Shown: positions 1 through 7,639 of the stretch, piece by piece
Layout of the letters: each line of letters starts with the position of its first letter
How positions within the stretch are numbered: the stretch's first letter is position 1
From: an uncultured Clostridia bacterium
GTDB taxonomy: Bacteria; Bacillota; Clostridia; Christensenellales; Aristaeellaceae
Reading direction: 5' to 3'
Length of the DNA stretch: 34,272 nucleotides
Assembly (NCBI GenBank): GCA_934663595.1
Contig: CAKUKM010000023.1
Span: forward strand, 1 to 34,272
Translations under genes and position numbers: made by a program
Notes under the pieces: model-generated
Database searches by the model: none
Told to the model about the DNA's origin: nothing
Seen by the model: the letters and a program-made list of their open reading frames with translations, nothing else

Positions 1-77
1 CACCGTGGGGGTGGCAGTGGCGGGGGAGCTTGCTCCCCCGTCCACCAGCTTGTCAAAAAGACTTTTTTGACAAGCTG
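1..77 (+). repeat. Hairpin-array intergenic repeat, copy A (3' end only)
   Basis: These 77 bases match 9006-9082 (copy B) with a single difference (C at 15, T at 9020). They contain two hairpins: CGGGGGAGC/GCTCCCCCG at 21-40, and the terminal inverted repeat AGCTTGTCAAAAA...TTTTTGACAAGCT at 47-76. The left part of the copy lies outside the window. It is oriented plus and sits behind the 3' end of a minus-strand permease operon. Confidence 0.85.
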
Positions 78-78
78 T

Positions 79-105
79 GGGCCTCCGGAATATTTCCGGA
101 GGCCC
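79..105. terminator. Strong hairpin after copy A, 3' of the permease operon
   Basis: A perfect 12-bp stem (GGGCCTCCGGAA / TTCCGGAGGCCC, loop TAT) lies 6 bases past the stop codon of the minus-strand permease gene. The T-rich tail (TCATTTTT) is on the plus side, so it is best as a plus-strand terminator. On the minus strand it is a hairpin without a U-tract and may only protect the 3' end of the mRNA. Confidence 0.6.
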
Positions 106-111
106 TCATTT

Positions 112-1002
112 TTACCCCTTTACCGCGCCAATCATGATTCCCTTTATGAAATAGCGCTGCAGGAACGGATAGATAAACAGCACGGGGATGACCGTGACCA
201 TCGTGACCGTCATGCGCACGCCGCGCGGCGTAAGCAGATTATCGACATTGGCCATATCGGTGCTCATTTCCTGAAGCTCCTTCGCGATGCGCTCAGCCTC
301 GTTGAGGTATTTGTAGAGCATGTATTGCAGCGTGAGGATATTCTTGTTCGTCAGCGCGTAGACATGGTTGTCGAACCACGAGTTCCACTGGCGAACGGCG
401 GCGTACACGGCGATCGTGGCCACGATCGGCAGCGACACCGGCAGGATGATTCGCGCAAAGATCGTGAGCGTATTGGCGCCGTCGATCATGGCGCTCTCCT
501 CGACCGCCTTGGGCAGCTGCTCGACGAAGGTCTTGATCAGGATCACGTAATACGCGCTGACCGCGCCCGGCAGGATATACACCCAGAAATTGTTGAGCAG
601 GCCATAGGATTTATAGACCAGATAGGTCGGGATCAGGCCGCCGGAGACGTACATCGTGACCACCAGCAGGCGATACAGCACCTTTCGGCCGGGCATTTCC
701 TCCTTGGTAAACAGATAGCCCAGCAGCATGCACGCGCCGACGGTCACCACGGTGCCGACCACGGTGCGCAGCACGGAAACGCCCATCGCGTGCGCAACGT
801 TCGGCATCTGGAATACCTGCACATAGTTTTTCAGCGTAAATCCCTCGGGCAGGAAGACCGCCTTGCCGGTATTTCCGGAGCTGAGCGACTGAATCAGCAC
901 ATACCACAGCGGATAGACGCACAGGAACGTAAACAATACAAAGAACAGCGCGTTGAGAACCTGAAATACTTTCCGCGAAGTCGACGTATTTTTTTCCAGC
1001 AT
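112..1002 (-). CDS. Carbohydrate ABC transporter permease (LplC/YtcP type)
   Basis: This is an inner-membrane subunit of a CUT1-family sugar importer (296 aa, usual length). Six hydrophobic segments are visible, beginning with the one around residues 12-35. The cytoplasmic EAA loop that docks the ATPase is recognisable (QLPKAVEESAMIDGAN..., about residues 162-180), and the C-terminus ends FIKGIMIGAVKG, typical of the MalG/LplC branch. The start is an ATG with GGGAGA seven bases upstream. It follows the partner permease after 14 bp and is the last gene of the operon. No ATP-binding subunit is encoded nearby, so a shared MsmX/MsmK-type ATPase is expected (family knowledge). The substrate is probably an oligosaccharide but cannot be read from the sequence. 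Confidence 0.93.
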   Translation of the reverse strand: MLEKNTSTSRKVFQVLNALFFVLFTFLCVYPLWYVLIQSLSSGNTGKAVFLPEGFTLKNYVQVFQMPNVAHAMGVSVLRTVVGTVVTVGACMLLGYLFTKEEMPGRKVLYRLLVVTMYVSGGLIPTYLVYKSYGLLNNFWVYILPGAVSAYYVILIKTFVEQLPKAVEESAMIDGANTLTIFARIILPVSLPIVATIAVYAAVRQWNSWFDNHVYALTNKNILTLQYMLYKYLNEAERIAKELQEMSTDMANVDNLLTPRGVRMTVTMVTVIPVLFIYPFLQRYFIKGIMIGAVKG

Positions 1003-1016
1003 ACAGCTTTCTCCCT

Positions 1017-1922
1017 TCAGATGATCGGCGTTCCGCGAACCTTTTTCGCGAACGTATTGGCCGCAAACAGCAGCGCGATGCTGACGACCGACTTGAATAT
1101 GCCGACGGCCGTTGCAAACGAATAGTCGCCGAGCTGGAGGCCGAGGCGGTAGCTGTACAGCTCCAGATTCTCGATCTGATCCAGAACCAGCGTATTGCGG
1201 AACGCGAAATACTGGTCCATGCCGTTGTTGATGAAGTTCGCGATGAACAGCAGCAGCAGCACGATGAACGTGTTCATCAGCTCGGGGATGGTGATATAGA
1301 TCGCGCGGCGGAAATGGCCTGCGCCGTCAACGGCCGCCGCCTCGTACAGCTCCTGCGGAATGCCCGCGATGGCGGCGATATAGATGATCGCGTCCCAGCC
1401 CAGATTCTTCCACAGCGTGAGCAGGCTCTGGAACCAGTAGACGGCGTTTTTGTCGGTGAGAATGCTTTGCTTCATGCCCAGCGCCTGCGTAATCAGTCCC
1501 TCGGAGCTGAACATGGAAAACGCCAGCGAATAGACGATGATCCAGCTGATGAAATACGGCAGCGTCGTCAGCGTCTGAATGCTCTTGCGGAAGCGCTTGC
1601 TGCCGATCTCATTGAGCAGTACCGCGAAAAACATCGGGCACGCCAGCAGCGCCAGGCGGATCAGGGAAAACATGATGGTATTGAACATGACGCGGGCCAT
1701 GTCGCGGCTGGTGAACAGTATGCGGAAATACTTCAGACCCACGAACTTGTTCTTCAGCAGCGGCGTGCCCGGGATATACTCGAACAGCGACAGAACCCAG
1801 CCCAGCAGCGGCACATAATTGAACATGAATACCAGCAGCATCAGCGGAAGGGCCAGAAAAAACAGATTCCACGCCTTTCTCTTTTTGGGAACGCGGATGC
1901 CGTTTGCAACCGTCTTTGCCAT
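1017..1922 (-). CDS. Carbohydrate ABC transporter permease (LplB/YteP type)
   Basis: This is the second membrane subunit of the same importer (301 aa). Six membrane segments can be traced from about residue 17 (LFFLALPLMLLVFMF). The EAA loop reads GIPQELYEAAAVDGAGHFRR (about residues 196-215), and the VPLLGWVLSLFEY block near the N-terminus is typical of LplB/YtePs that serve poly- or oligo-uronide and mannan-type sugars. The ATG start is preceded by AAAGGAAG at 10 bases. It is separated from the solute-binding gene by a 307-bp leader holding a hairpin and a pair of 21-bp-spaced CTCAAGA repeats, which is unusually long for a binding-protein/permease junction. Confidence 0.93.
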   Translation of the reverse strand: MAKTVANGIRVPKKRKAWNLFFLALPLMLLVFMFNYVPLLGWVLSLFEYIPGTPLLKNKFVGLKYFRILFTSRDMARVMFNTIMFSLIRLALLACPMFFAVLLNEIGSKRFRKSIQTLTTLPYFISWIIVYSLAFSMFSSEGLITQALGMKQSILTDKNAVYWFQSLLTLWKNLGWDAIIYIAAIAGIPQELYEAAAVDGAGHFRRAIYITIPELMNTFIVLLLLFIANFINNGMDQYFAFRNTLVLDQIENLELYSYRLGLQLGDYSFATAVGIFKSVVSIALLFAANTFAKKVRGTPII

Positions 1923-2188
1923 ACGTATTGAACTTCCTTTCGCGATTACTCAAGAATTGTCGACGTTTCCTCAAGAGCCGCCGACCCGCAAAACGCTGGT
2001 TCTGCTAATTCTCCAGAGGGGATCTGAAAAAGGAAGAGGCGACAGCTCGAGTGGATTTTTCGCCAGTTCAAGAAGGGAAGCCGAAGGTTTAGCGGCGCTA
2101 AATCGAGGCTTTCCGACGCGGAAATGGCGGAAAAGACGCCGAGATGGAGTCTCAGGGAATTTTTCAGATACGCTCTTTTAAAAAAGGA
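1923..2188 (-). other. Long leader between solute-binding and permease genes
   Basis: This gene-free stretch has no convincing open frame. On the minus strand an imperfect long stem at about 2070-2118 pairs GGAAaGCC...TTTAGC with GCTAAA...GGCTTCC. Nearer the permease start, TCTTGAG occurs twice exactly 21 bp apart (plus-strand CTCAAGA at 1949-1955 and 1970-1976). The 11-mer ACAATTCTTGA at 1950-1960 recurs at 3934-3944, just ahead of the solute-binding gene. A weak promoter (TTGAGG, then AGTAAT) can be drawn but is not reliable. Confidence 0.4.
1949..1976 (-). promoter_or_regulatory. 21-bp-spaced direct repeat ahead of permease genes
   Basis: Two copies of TCTTGAG (minus strand) lie 21 bp apart, two helical turns, the geometry used by dimers of AraC-type regulators. 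They end about 27 bp upstream of the permease start codon. The spacing is seen in the sequence; the regulatory role is inference. Confidence 0.3.
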
Positions 2189-2216
2189 AACCGCTGCTAC
2201 CCGTGCAGCAGCGGTT
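2181..2216 (-). terminator. Hairpin and U-tract after the solute-binding gene (attenuator)
   Basis: On the minus strand AACCGCTGCT pairs with AGCAGCGGTT (plus coordinates 2189-2216), followed by TCC and six T residues. It lies 13 bases past the stop codon of the solute-binding gene and before the permeases. This is the usual place for a partial terminator that keeps binding protein in excess over permease. Confidence 0.75.
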
Positions 2217-2229
2217 CCGCTCGCGAGGC

Positions 2230-3921
2230 TCAGCCTTCCTTGGCGGCCAGCCAGATGGGATCGATCTTCGCCTTGGCGTCGTTCCACCGTTCGATGGCCC
2301 AGTTCCAGGCGGTCTCCTCGTCGGCGTCGGCCAGCTGCTGGAGCACTTCCTGCTGAATCGAGGCGTATTCTTCATCGGTGTTCGCCATGATCAGGCGCGG
2401 CATCGCGCGGTCCAGAATGTCGTTGCAGTTATCCAGAATGCGCTTCATATCCATCGGGATATCGCTGATGCACGCGGAGATGGTCTGGCCGCGGTCGTTG
2501 CTCATGTCGATGGTTTCGCCCTCGTCGGCCATCTTCTGATGCAGCTCGCCCGGATAGCTCATTCCATAGTAATCGCAGAAATCCTGCTGCAGCGGATTCA
2601 GGCCGCGGCCGCGATACTCCTGCTGCGCGAACAGGCTGTAGTAAGCGCCGTCCGGATGCGCGGTGGTATCGTTGAAGGGCAGCAGCATGGTCAGGCTGGA
2701 GAAGTCCGCCCACGGCAGCTCGCCCGCCGTGCGCTTTTCAAAGGTCTCGTCGAATACGTAGGGCTTGCCGTTTTCATCGTAATCCCAGGTTTCGCCCTGC
2801 GCGCCGGAAAAGATCTCGCGGAGATTGTCCGCATCGTAGAGCTCGTTCAGGAAACGGAGCGCCAGCTCCCAGTTCTTGCCGTCGGCAGGAATGAAGATGT
2901 ATCCGGACGGGAAGTTGCCCAGCAGGGACAGCTTGTTCGAGAAGGAAACCGCGCCCTTGGAGGGAATGACCACATAGCCCTTCAGGGTTTCCGGATCGGC
3001 GACCTTTTCCTCGTTATACAGCGCGTCGCTGCGATAGTGCAGGCCCATGTAGGCGCCGTTGGCGATCTTGGCGTTGTATTCGTCCTTGGTCATCGTGAAG
3101 CAGTCCACGTCGAACAGGCCCTCGCGATAGACCTTGTTGTAGAACGCCATATCGGTCCAATAGCAGGAATGCTCGATATCGGTGTACGCGTCGTAGAGCT
3201 CGGAGGTAACCAGATCGCTCTTGAACTTGTAGGAGCTGAAGGTCCAGGGGTTGGTGTAGTTCGCGGAGACGAAGCTGGCGCGATAGCCGCCCATGGCGCC
3301 CAGATCGCGTTCCACGCCGCAGCCGTAGGTCTGCTTGCCGTCCTCGGTCTGCGGGTGATTGGCCTGCATGGCCTTCACGACCGCGAGGTAGTCCTCGTCG
3401 TTGTTGATTTCGGGGCAGCCGAGCTCCTTGTAGTAGTCCCAGCGCAGCACATAGCCGCGGTTGGACTGCACGGCGCCGCCGGCATTCTCAACGCCGGTCC
3501 ACGGCGCGAGCATGTACAGCTCGTCCTCGCCCAGCTCCAGCACATTCTGCATTACGCGAATGGTGCTGAGGTACGCGTCGCTCTTGATGTTGGGCGCGTA
3601 TTCGTCCAGCAGGGGATAGATGTTCATCGCGATCTTGTTGTTCACGATCGTGGTGATGTACTGGCCGTCGCCAACGACGATGTCGGCCAGGCCGCCGCCG
3701 GTGAGCATCAGGCTAAACGTGTCGCCGTCATACTGCGTGTAGTCCAGCGTGATGTTGAGCTCTTCGCAGATGCGCTTGAATACCGGGTATTCAAAGAAAT
3801 TGTTGGTCATGCTGCGAACGGAGCCGATGGTGAGCACCGTGGGCGCCTCCGCAGTGACCGCGATCGGCAGCGCGCACAGCAGCATTGCCGCCATGAGCAC
3901 GAGAGACAGGAACTTCTTCAT
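2230..3921 (-). CDS. Extracellular solute-binding protein of sugar ABC importer (LplA/YtcQ type)
   Basis: This 563-aa protein starts with a signal peptide (MKKFLSLVLMAAMLLCALP..., likely cut near AVTAEA at residues 21-26). Its long body has the aromatic-rich layout of the large LplA/YtcQ family of sugar-binding proteins, which are usually 500-560 aa. No lipobox cysteine sits at the expected place, which is odd for a monoderm binding protein that would normally be lipid-anchored. The ATG has AAGGAG seven bases upstream. It carries its own promoter candidate at 3993-4021 and lies between the two-component genes and two permeases. The ligand is not identifiable; the neighbours imply a plant- or host-glycan fragment. 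Confidence 0.9.
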   Translation of the reverse strand: MKKFLSLVLMAAMLLCALPIAVTAEAPTVLTIGSVRSMTNNFFEYPVFKRICEELNITLDYTQYDGDTFSLMLTGGGLADIVVGDGQYITTIVNNKIAMNIYPLLDEYAPNIKSDAYLSTIRVMQNVLELGEDELYMLAPWTGVENAGGAVQSNRGYVLRWDYYKELGCPEINNDEDYLAVVKAMQANHPQTEDGKQTYGCGVERDLGAMGGYRASFVSANYTNPWTFSSYKFKSDLVTSELYDAYTDIEHSCYWTDMAFYNKVYREGLFDVDCFTMTKDEYNAKIANGAYMGLHYRSDALYNEEKVADPETLKGYVVIPSKGAVSFSNKLSLLGNFPSGYIFIPADGKNWELALRFLNELYDADNLREIFSGAQGETWDYDENGKPYVFDETFEKRTAGELPWADFSSLTMLLPFNDTTAHPDGAYYSLFAQQEYRGRGLNPLQQDFCDYYGMSYPGELHQKMADEGETIDMSNDRGQTISACISDIPMDMKRILDNCNDILDRAMPRLIMANTDEEYASIQQEVLQQLADADEETAWNWAIERWNDAKAKIDPIWLAAKEG

Positions 3922-3992
3922 ACGATCACTCCTTCAAGAATTGTGGCGAATGCGTTGTTGAATCACGGACACGCAAAGCGCCTTACGATTCG

Positions 3993-4021
3993 ATACTAGC
4001 ATACTTCGCGCGCAAGCGAAA
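3993..4021 (-). promoter_or_regulatory. Promoter candidate of the solute-binding gene
   Basis: On the minus strand an extended -10 (TGC TAGTAT, -10 hexamer at 3993-3998) follows a weak -35 (TTTCGC, 4016-4021) at 17 bp. The poor -35 fits a promoter that needs an activator, such as the response regulator encoded upstream. Confidence 0.45.
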
Positions 4022-4091
4022 TGCAGGATCTTATGAATCCGTTGGACAAAAACGATTTGTGAAACAATCGGCGCGTTTCCGGACAAAGAAA

Positions 4092-4122
4092 ATCCTATTT
4101 CCCGCTAAAAAAGTCCTATTTC
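4092..4122 (-). promoter_or_regulatory. Paired GAAATAGGA direct repeats, candidate response-regulator site
   Basis: GAAATAGGAC and GAAATAGGAT (minus strand; plus 4113-4122 and 4092-4101) are 21 bp apart and lie about 95 bp upstream of the candidate -10. The outer copy overlaps the stop codon of the kinase gene. Two half-sites two turns apart are the expected target of an AraC-type dimer such as the adjacent YesN-like regulator; the assignment is inferred. Confidence 0.45.
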
Positions 4123-5957
4123 TTAACATTTACCCGCGCATATAGCGTTACCGTTGTGCCCAATCCCGGCAGACTGTCGATTTGCAGGCCGGAATTTTGT
4201 CCGCACAGCAATTGGAGCTTGCGATGAACGTTGCGCAAACCGATTCCCCTGCGCGGCGCGTCGGGCTCGTCCGGGCGCGCGAGGCTCTCCCGCAGACGCT
4301 CGAGCGCCTCCGGCTCCATGCCGCCGCCATTGTCCGAAACCACGATCGCCAGATGCCAGTCGCCGTCCAGCCGCGCGCCGATATGCACGCGCAGCCCCTC
4401 CGAGCCGCCCGCATTGTGCTCAAAGCAGTTCTCCAGTACCGGCTGCAGCACGAAGCAGGGAATCGTGTAGTCCATCAGCGCCTCGGGGATGTCGATCTCC
4501 GTGGAAATCGCATCGCCATAGCGGAGCTTCAGCAGCACCATGTAGTTCTCCAGATGCGCGAGCTCCTCCCGCAGCGTCCACGACAATCGCCATTCGCGGA
4601 ATACCGGCTGCAAAAGCTTCGCCAGCGCGCCGAGCATTTCCGAAATCTGCTCCACGCCCAGCACCGTGGCCATCCAGCGAATGGCCGAAATGGAATTGAA
4701 GATCATGTGCGGCGAAAGCTGCGTCTGCAGCGCGCGGGCCTCCAGCGTCACGCGCTCGCGCTCCATCTGGCGCGTTTCCTCCACCAAATGCTCAATGCTG
4801 TCCGCCATGCGGTTGAACTGGCGGCGAATCGCCTCGTATTCGCGAATGTCCATCGGCTTTTCAATGCGCAGCGAAAGATCGCCCTGCTGCATCTGCTCCA
4901 TCGCGCGGCTGAGCGTATCCAGCGAAGCCGCCGACCGCCGCGACCACAGCGCGTAAACCGCCGTCGCCACCGCGAGCAGCGCCGCCGCAATCCAGAGCAC
5001 GTTCATTCGAAGCGCGCGCAGATCGCGCTGAAACAGCCGCGCCGACGCCGCCTTAATCAGATACCAGCCCGTTCCCGGCACGCGCTGATACACCACGTAT
5101 TCCAGATCCTTCTCCGGGCCCGTGCGCTGCACGCAGCCGCTTTCGGCCGCCGCGTCCACGCTCTCCCAGCACTCCACCGTGTTCTGCGACCATTCGTCGC
5201 CCAGCGCGTAAATGCATTTGCCGTCCTCATTTGCGAGATACAGCCGCGCGTCCGAATCGCAGAGGTAATCAAAGCACGCGCGCAGCTGCGCGTTGTCCAC
5301 CGCCACGAGCGTGACCAGCGCGTGCACGTCCTCTTCATAGGAAAGGCGATAATGCTCCTTGATCGCGCCCAGCACCAGCACATTGTCCATATTCACCGGC
5401 GCGGAGCCGGTCTGCTTTAGATCGCTGAGCTGATACGGCGCGAGCCACGACACGCCCTGAAACGCGCTGTCGCGCACGATCGTCTCGTCCGCGGCCAGCG
5501 GATGCTGCTCGTCTCCGGGCAAAAACACGCCCTTTGCGCTGTAGCCGCACAGCGTGCCGTCTGATTTCATGAAAAACAGGCCCTGAATCACCGGATTGGC
5601 GTTGACCTCCGCCATCATGCGGTTCATCGCCAGACGGCGCGCGTAAATGCGCTCCGATTCGGAGGCAAACGTGCCGTAGAGATAATCGTCGATGCGCGTG
5701 TCCGACCGCATTACCGTGGCCGCCAGGCGCGCGCTGGTTAAAATCTGGCCGACCTGATTGGCCGACACATACATCGAGGTCTGCGCGCTGTCCAGCTGGC
5801 GCCGGAGCATCGTGCGCGAATAGCGCCCCGAAACCAGAAAGCCGATCGCAATGGCAATCACGACGAAAAACGCCGTCGTGGTCGCCAGAAGATAGGCCAT
5901 AAACGAAAATCCGCCCTTCTTCAGCAGCTTTTCCCGCAAATGCAGCCCTTTTTTCAT
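4116..5957 (-). CDS. Sensor histidine kinase, YesM family
   Basis: This 613-aa membrane kinase senses an extracellular signal, probably sugar-related, and phosphorylates the overlapping response regulator. In order it has TM1 (about 17-42), a large extracytoplasmic sensor region (about 45-315), TM2 (about 318-339), a HAMP linker, and the His_kinase region with the phospho-histidine in LQTQLSPHMIFNS (H417). The ATPase domain has its N box at LQPVLENCFEHN (about 504-515), a DNGGG motif (D542) and a GIGLRN motif. I chose the ATG at 5957 rather than 5969: GGAGG is five bases upstream, the upstream ATG overlaps that site, and 5957 gives an ATGA overlap with the regulator's stop codon, implying translational coupling. 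Confidence 0.93.
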   Translation of the reverse strand: MKKGLHLREKLLKKGGFSFMAYLLATTTAFFVVIAIAIGFLVSGRYSRTMLRRQLDSAQTSMYVSANQVGQILTSARLAATVMRSDTRIDDYLYGTFASESERIYARRLAMNRMMAEVNANPVIQGLFFMKSDGTLCGYSAKGVFLPGDEQHPLAADETIVRDSAFQGVSWLAPYQLSDLKQTGSAPVNMDNVLVLGAIKEHYRLSYEEDVHALVTLVAVDNAQLRACFDYLCDSDARLYLANEDGKCIYALGDEWSQNTVECWESVDAAAESGCVQRTGPEKDLEYVVYQRVPGTGWYLIKAASARLFQRDLRALRMNVLWIAAALLAVATAVYALWSRRSAASLDTLSRAMEQMQQGDLSLRIEKPMDIREYEAIRRQFNRMADSIEHLVEETRQMERERVTLEARALQTQLSPHMIFNSISAIRWMATVLGVEQISEMLGALAKLLQPVFREWRLSWTLREELAHLENYMVLLKLRYGDAISTEIDIPEALMDYTIPCFVLQPVLENCFEHNAGGSEGLRVHIGARLDGDWHLAIVVSDNGGGMEPEALERLRESLARPDEPDAPRRGIGLRNVHRKLQLLCGQNSGLQIDSLPGLGTTVTLYARVNVKK

Positions 5958-7438
5958 CGCATCCTCCATGCGCTGGGCGTGGTTCCCACAACGCTTTTAA
6001 ACTTCCGGCAGAAATAGGACACGTCCGAAAAGCCGCATGCATCCGCAATTTCCTGAACGCTCATTTCCTGCGTCTTCAAAAGCTCCTGCGCGCGATCCAC
6101 GCGCAGCACGGTCATGAAATCCGAAAAATTCATGCCCATTTCCTGCTTGAACAGCCGCGAGAAATACGTCGGATGCAATCCGACCTCCGCCGCCAGCTTC
6201 GTCAGCGACACGTCCTTTTTCAAATTTTCCGACATATACGCAATCGCCTTCGCGACCTCCGCGCGCATCCGCCGATCGCCCAGCGCGGGCCGCACCACGC
6301 GCTCCGTCAGCAGCGAAAACAGCGTTCCCAGCTTCCGCTCCGCCTGCATTTCCTGGAAAAAGCTCTGCGCGTCCTGCAGTTTTGCGGATTCGGCCAGATA
6401 ATGCGCCAGATAATACACGGCGCTGGCCAAAATCGCCCAGCCGCTGCCGAGCTCGCTCTCCACGCGCTCCATCCGCTCGCGAATTTCGGCCACCGAATTG
6501 CCCCTGCGCAGCAGCCACAGATTCTCGCGCAGCAGCGCAAAGCACTGGTTGACCGCCGGATCGTTTACGCTGCCGTCGGCATGAACGGCCAGAATCGCGT
6601 CCGTATACAGATAATCCTCGGCGGAATAGCCGGCGACGCGCTGAATCGCATCCGGCAGCGCGCGCGTCGGCGCTTCCTCCACGCACACGCAAAACAGCGC
6701 GTCCAGCCCGAATATCTCCTGGCAATACCGGCGCACGCCCGAAAGCAGCGCGCGCAGCGGCTGCTCCGCGGCAGGACTGCGCAAAAGCACCAGCACGCCT
6801 TCCTCGTCGCGCGACATTGCAATCGGATTCAGGCGCGCCATGCGCTCGCTGAGAAGATTGCGCACCGACCGCCGCAGCGTGGGCGCGATGCCGCCCGCGC
6901 GCGACATGCGCGCAAACACAAATCCGCCCAGCTTCTCCGGCATTTCCTCCCGGCACGCCCGCATCATCGTCTCGTAGCTCGCGGTGCGCGAAAGAAAATA
7001 GGCCTTCATCATCGCGCTGATCTCACCCGCGCGGCCCGAATCCGCCTCCGCGCGCCCGCTGTCCTCCAGCGCCCGGCGCGCCTTCTTCGCCGCGTCCACA
7101 ATGTCCTGCTGCCGCATCGTGGCCTTTACCAGATAACCCACCACGCCCAGCGACATCGCTTCCTTGAGCGTCACGAATTCCTCCACGCAGGTAATCACAA
7201 TCAGCGCGCACGTCGGGTCCGCCTCGCGCACCGCGTGCATCAGCTGCAGCCCGCTCATGCCCGGAATGCGAATGTCCGTCATCACAATATCCGGCCGGTG
7301 CTGCTGAAACAGCGCCCACGCCTCGTTTCCGTTGCTCGCCTCCGCCACCACGCGCAGACCGAAGCTGTCCCACGGAATCGACGCCATCAGCCCCATGCGC
7401 ACCAGCAGCTCGTCCTCCACGATCATTACCGTGTACAT
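5954..7438 (-). CDS. Response regulator, YesN-like (REC + AraC-type HTH)
   Basis: This 494-aa DNA-binding regulator is partnered with the following kinase. The receiver domain spans about residues 1-120, with the acidic VEDE pocket and phospho-acceptor D55 in PDIVMTDIRIPG. A long middle region of about 270 aa has no obvious motif, and two AraC-type helix-turn-helices fill about 392-492 (DVSLTKLAAEVGLHPTYFSR, then MSVQEIADACGFSDVSYFCR). The ATG has GGGAGGA seven bases upstream and a near-consensus promoter (7491-7519). In related loci such regulators activate the adjacent ABC operon; the 21-bp repeats at 4092-4122 are a plausible target here. Confidence 0.94.
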   Translation of the reverse strand: MYTVMIVEDELLVRMGLMASIPWDSFGLRVVAEASNGNEAWALFQQHRPDIVMTDIRIPGMSGLQLMHAVREADPTCALIVITCVEEFVTLKEAMSLGVVGYLVKATMRQQDIVDAAKKARRALEDSGRAEADSGRAGEISAMMKAYFLSRTASYETMMRACREEMPEKLGGFVFARMSRAGGIAPTLRRSVRNLLSERMARLNPIAMSRDEEGVLVLLRSPAAEQPLRALLSGVRRYCQEIFGLDALFCVCVEEAPTRALPDAIQRVAGYSAEDYLYTDAILAVHADGSVNDPAVNQCFALLRENLWLLRRGNSVAEIRERMERVESELGSGWAILASAVYYLAHYLAESAKLQDAQSFFQEMQAERKLGTLFSLLTERVVRPALGDRRMRAEVAKAIAYMSENLKKDVSLTKLAAEVGLHPTYFSRLFKQEMGMNFSDFMTVLRVDRAQELLKTQEMSVQEIADACGFSDVSYFCRKFKSVVGTTPSAWRMR

Positions 7439-7490
7439 ACCCGTTTCCTCCCAGGTTGATTTCCGCCCCGCGTCTATAACGTTTCAGTTC

Positions 7491-7519
7491 ATTCTATCAT
7501 GCGCAATTGCCGCTGTCAA
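7491..7519 (-). promoter_or_regulatory. SigA-type promoter of the two-component operon
   Basis: On the minus strand TTGACA (7514-7519) and TAGAAT (7491-7496) are separated by exactly 17 bp, a near-perfect housekeeping promoter about 50 bases upstream of the regulator's ATG. The -35 lies inside the palindrome at 7514-7530. Confidence 0.75.
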
Positions 7520-7530
7520 CGCCGTTGACA
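7514..7530. promoter_or_regulatory. 17-bp perfect palindrome over the -35 box
   Basis: TGTCAACG-C-CGTTGACA is a perfect inverted repeat in the divergent region between the two-component operon and the Gfo/Idh/MocA gene. It contains the -35 of the former, so a protein bound there could block that promoter. The binding factor is unknown. Confidence 0.4.
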
Positions 7531-7581
7531 AGGGCCGGCGCATGCCGTTATGCCGACGCTTTGCCGCCGCATTTTCTCCGG

Positions 7582-7610
7582 TTGACTTTGCCCGATTTTC
7601 GTTTTATAAT
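7582..7610 (+). promoter_or_regulatory. SigA-type promoter of the sugar dehydrogenase gene
   Basis: TTGACT (7582-7587) and TATAAT (7605-7610) are 17 bp apart. AGGAGG at 7626-7631 and the ATG at 7640 follow, giving a leader of about 23 bases. Confidence 0.8.
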
Positions 7611-7639
7611 GGTAAAAAATCCTTCAGGAGGTTTATTCC

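Noticed and set aside
1946..2287. 113-aa minus-strand frame between the solute-binding and permease genes
   Set aside because: It overlaps the end of the solute-binding gene and the terminator hairpin, has no RBS and no recognisable protein features.
2203..3999. 598-aa plus-strand open frame opposite the solute-binding gene
   Set aside because: It is antisense to a clearly recognisable protein, has no family features and no RBS, and arises from GC-skewed codon use. Similar antisense frames occur opposite most long genes here.
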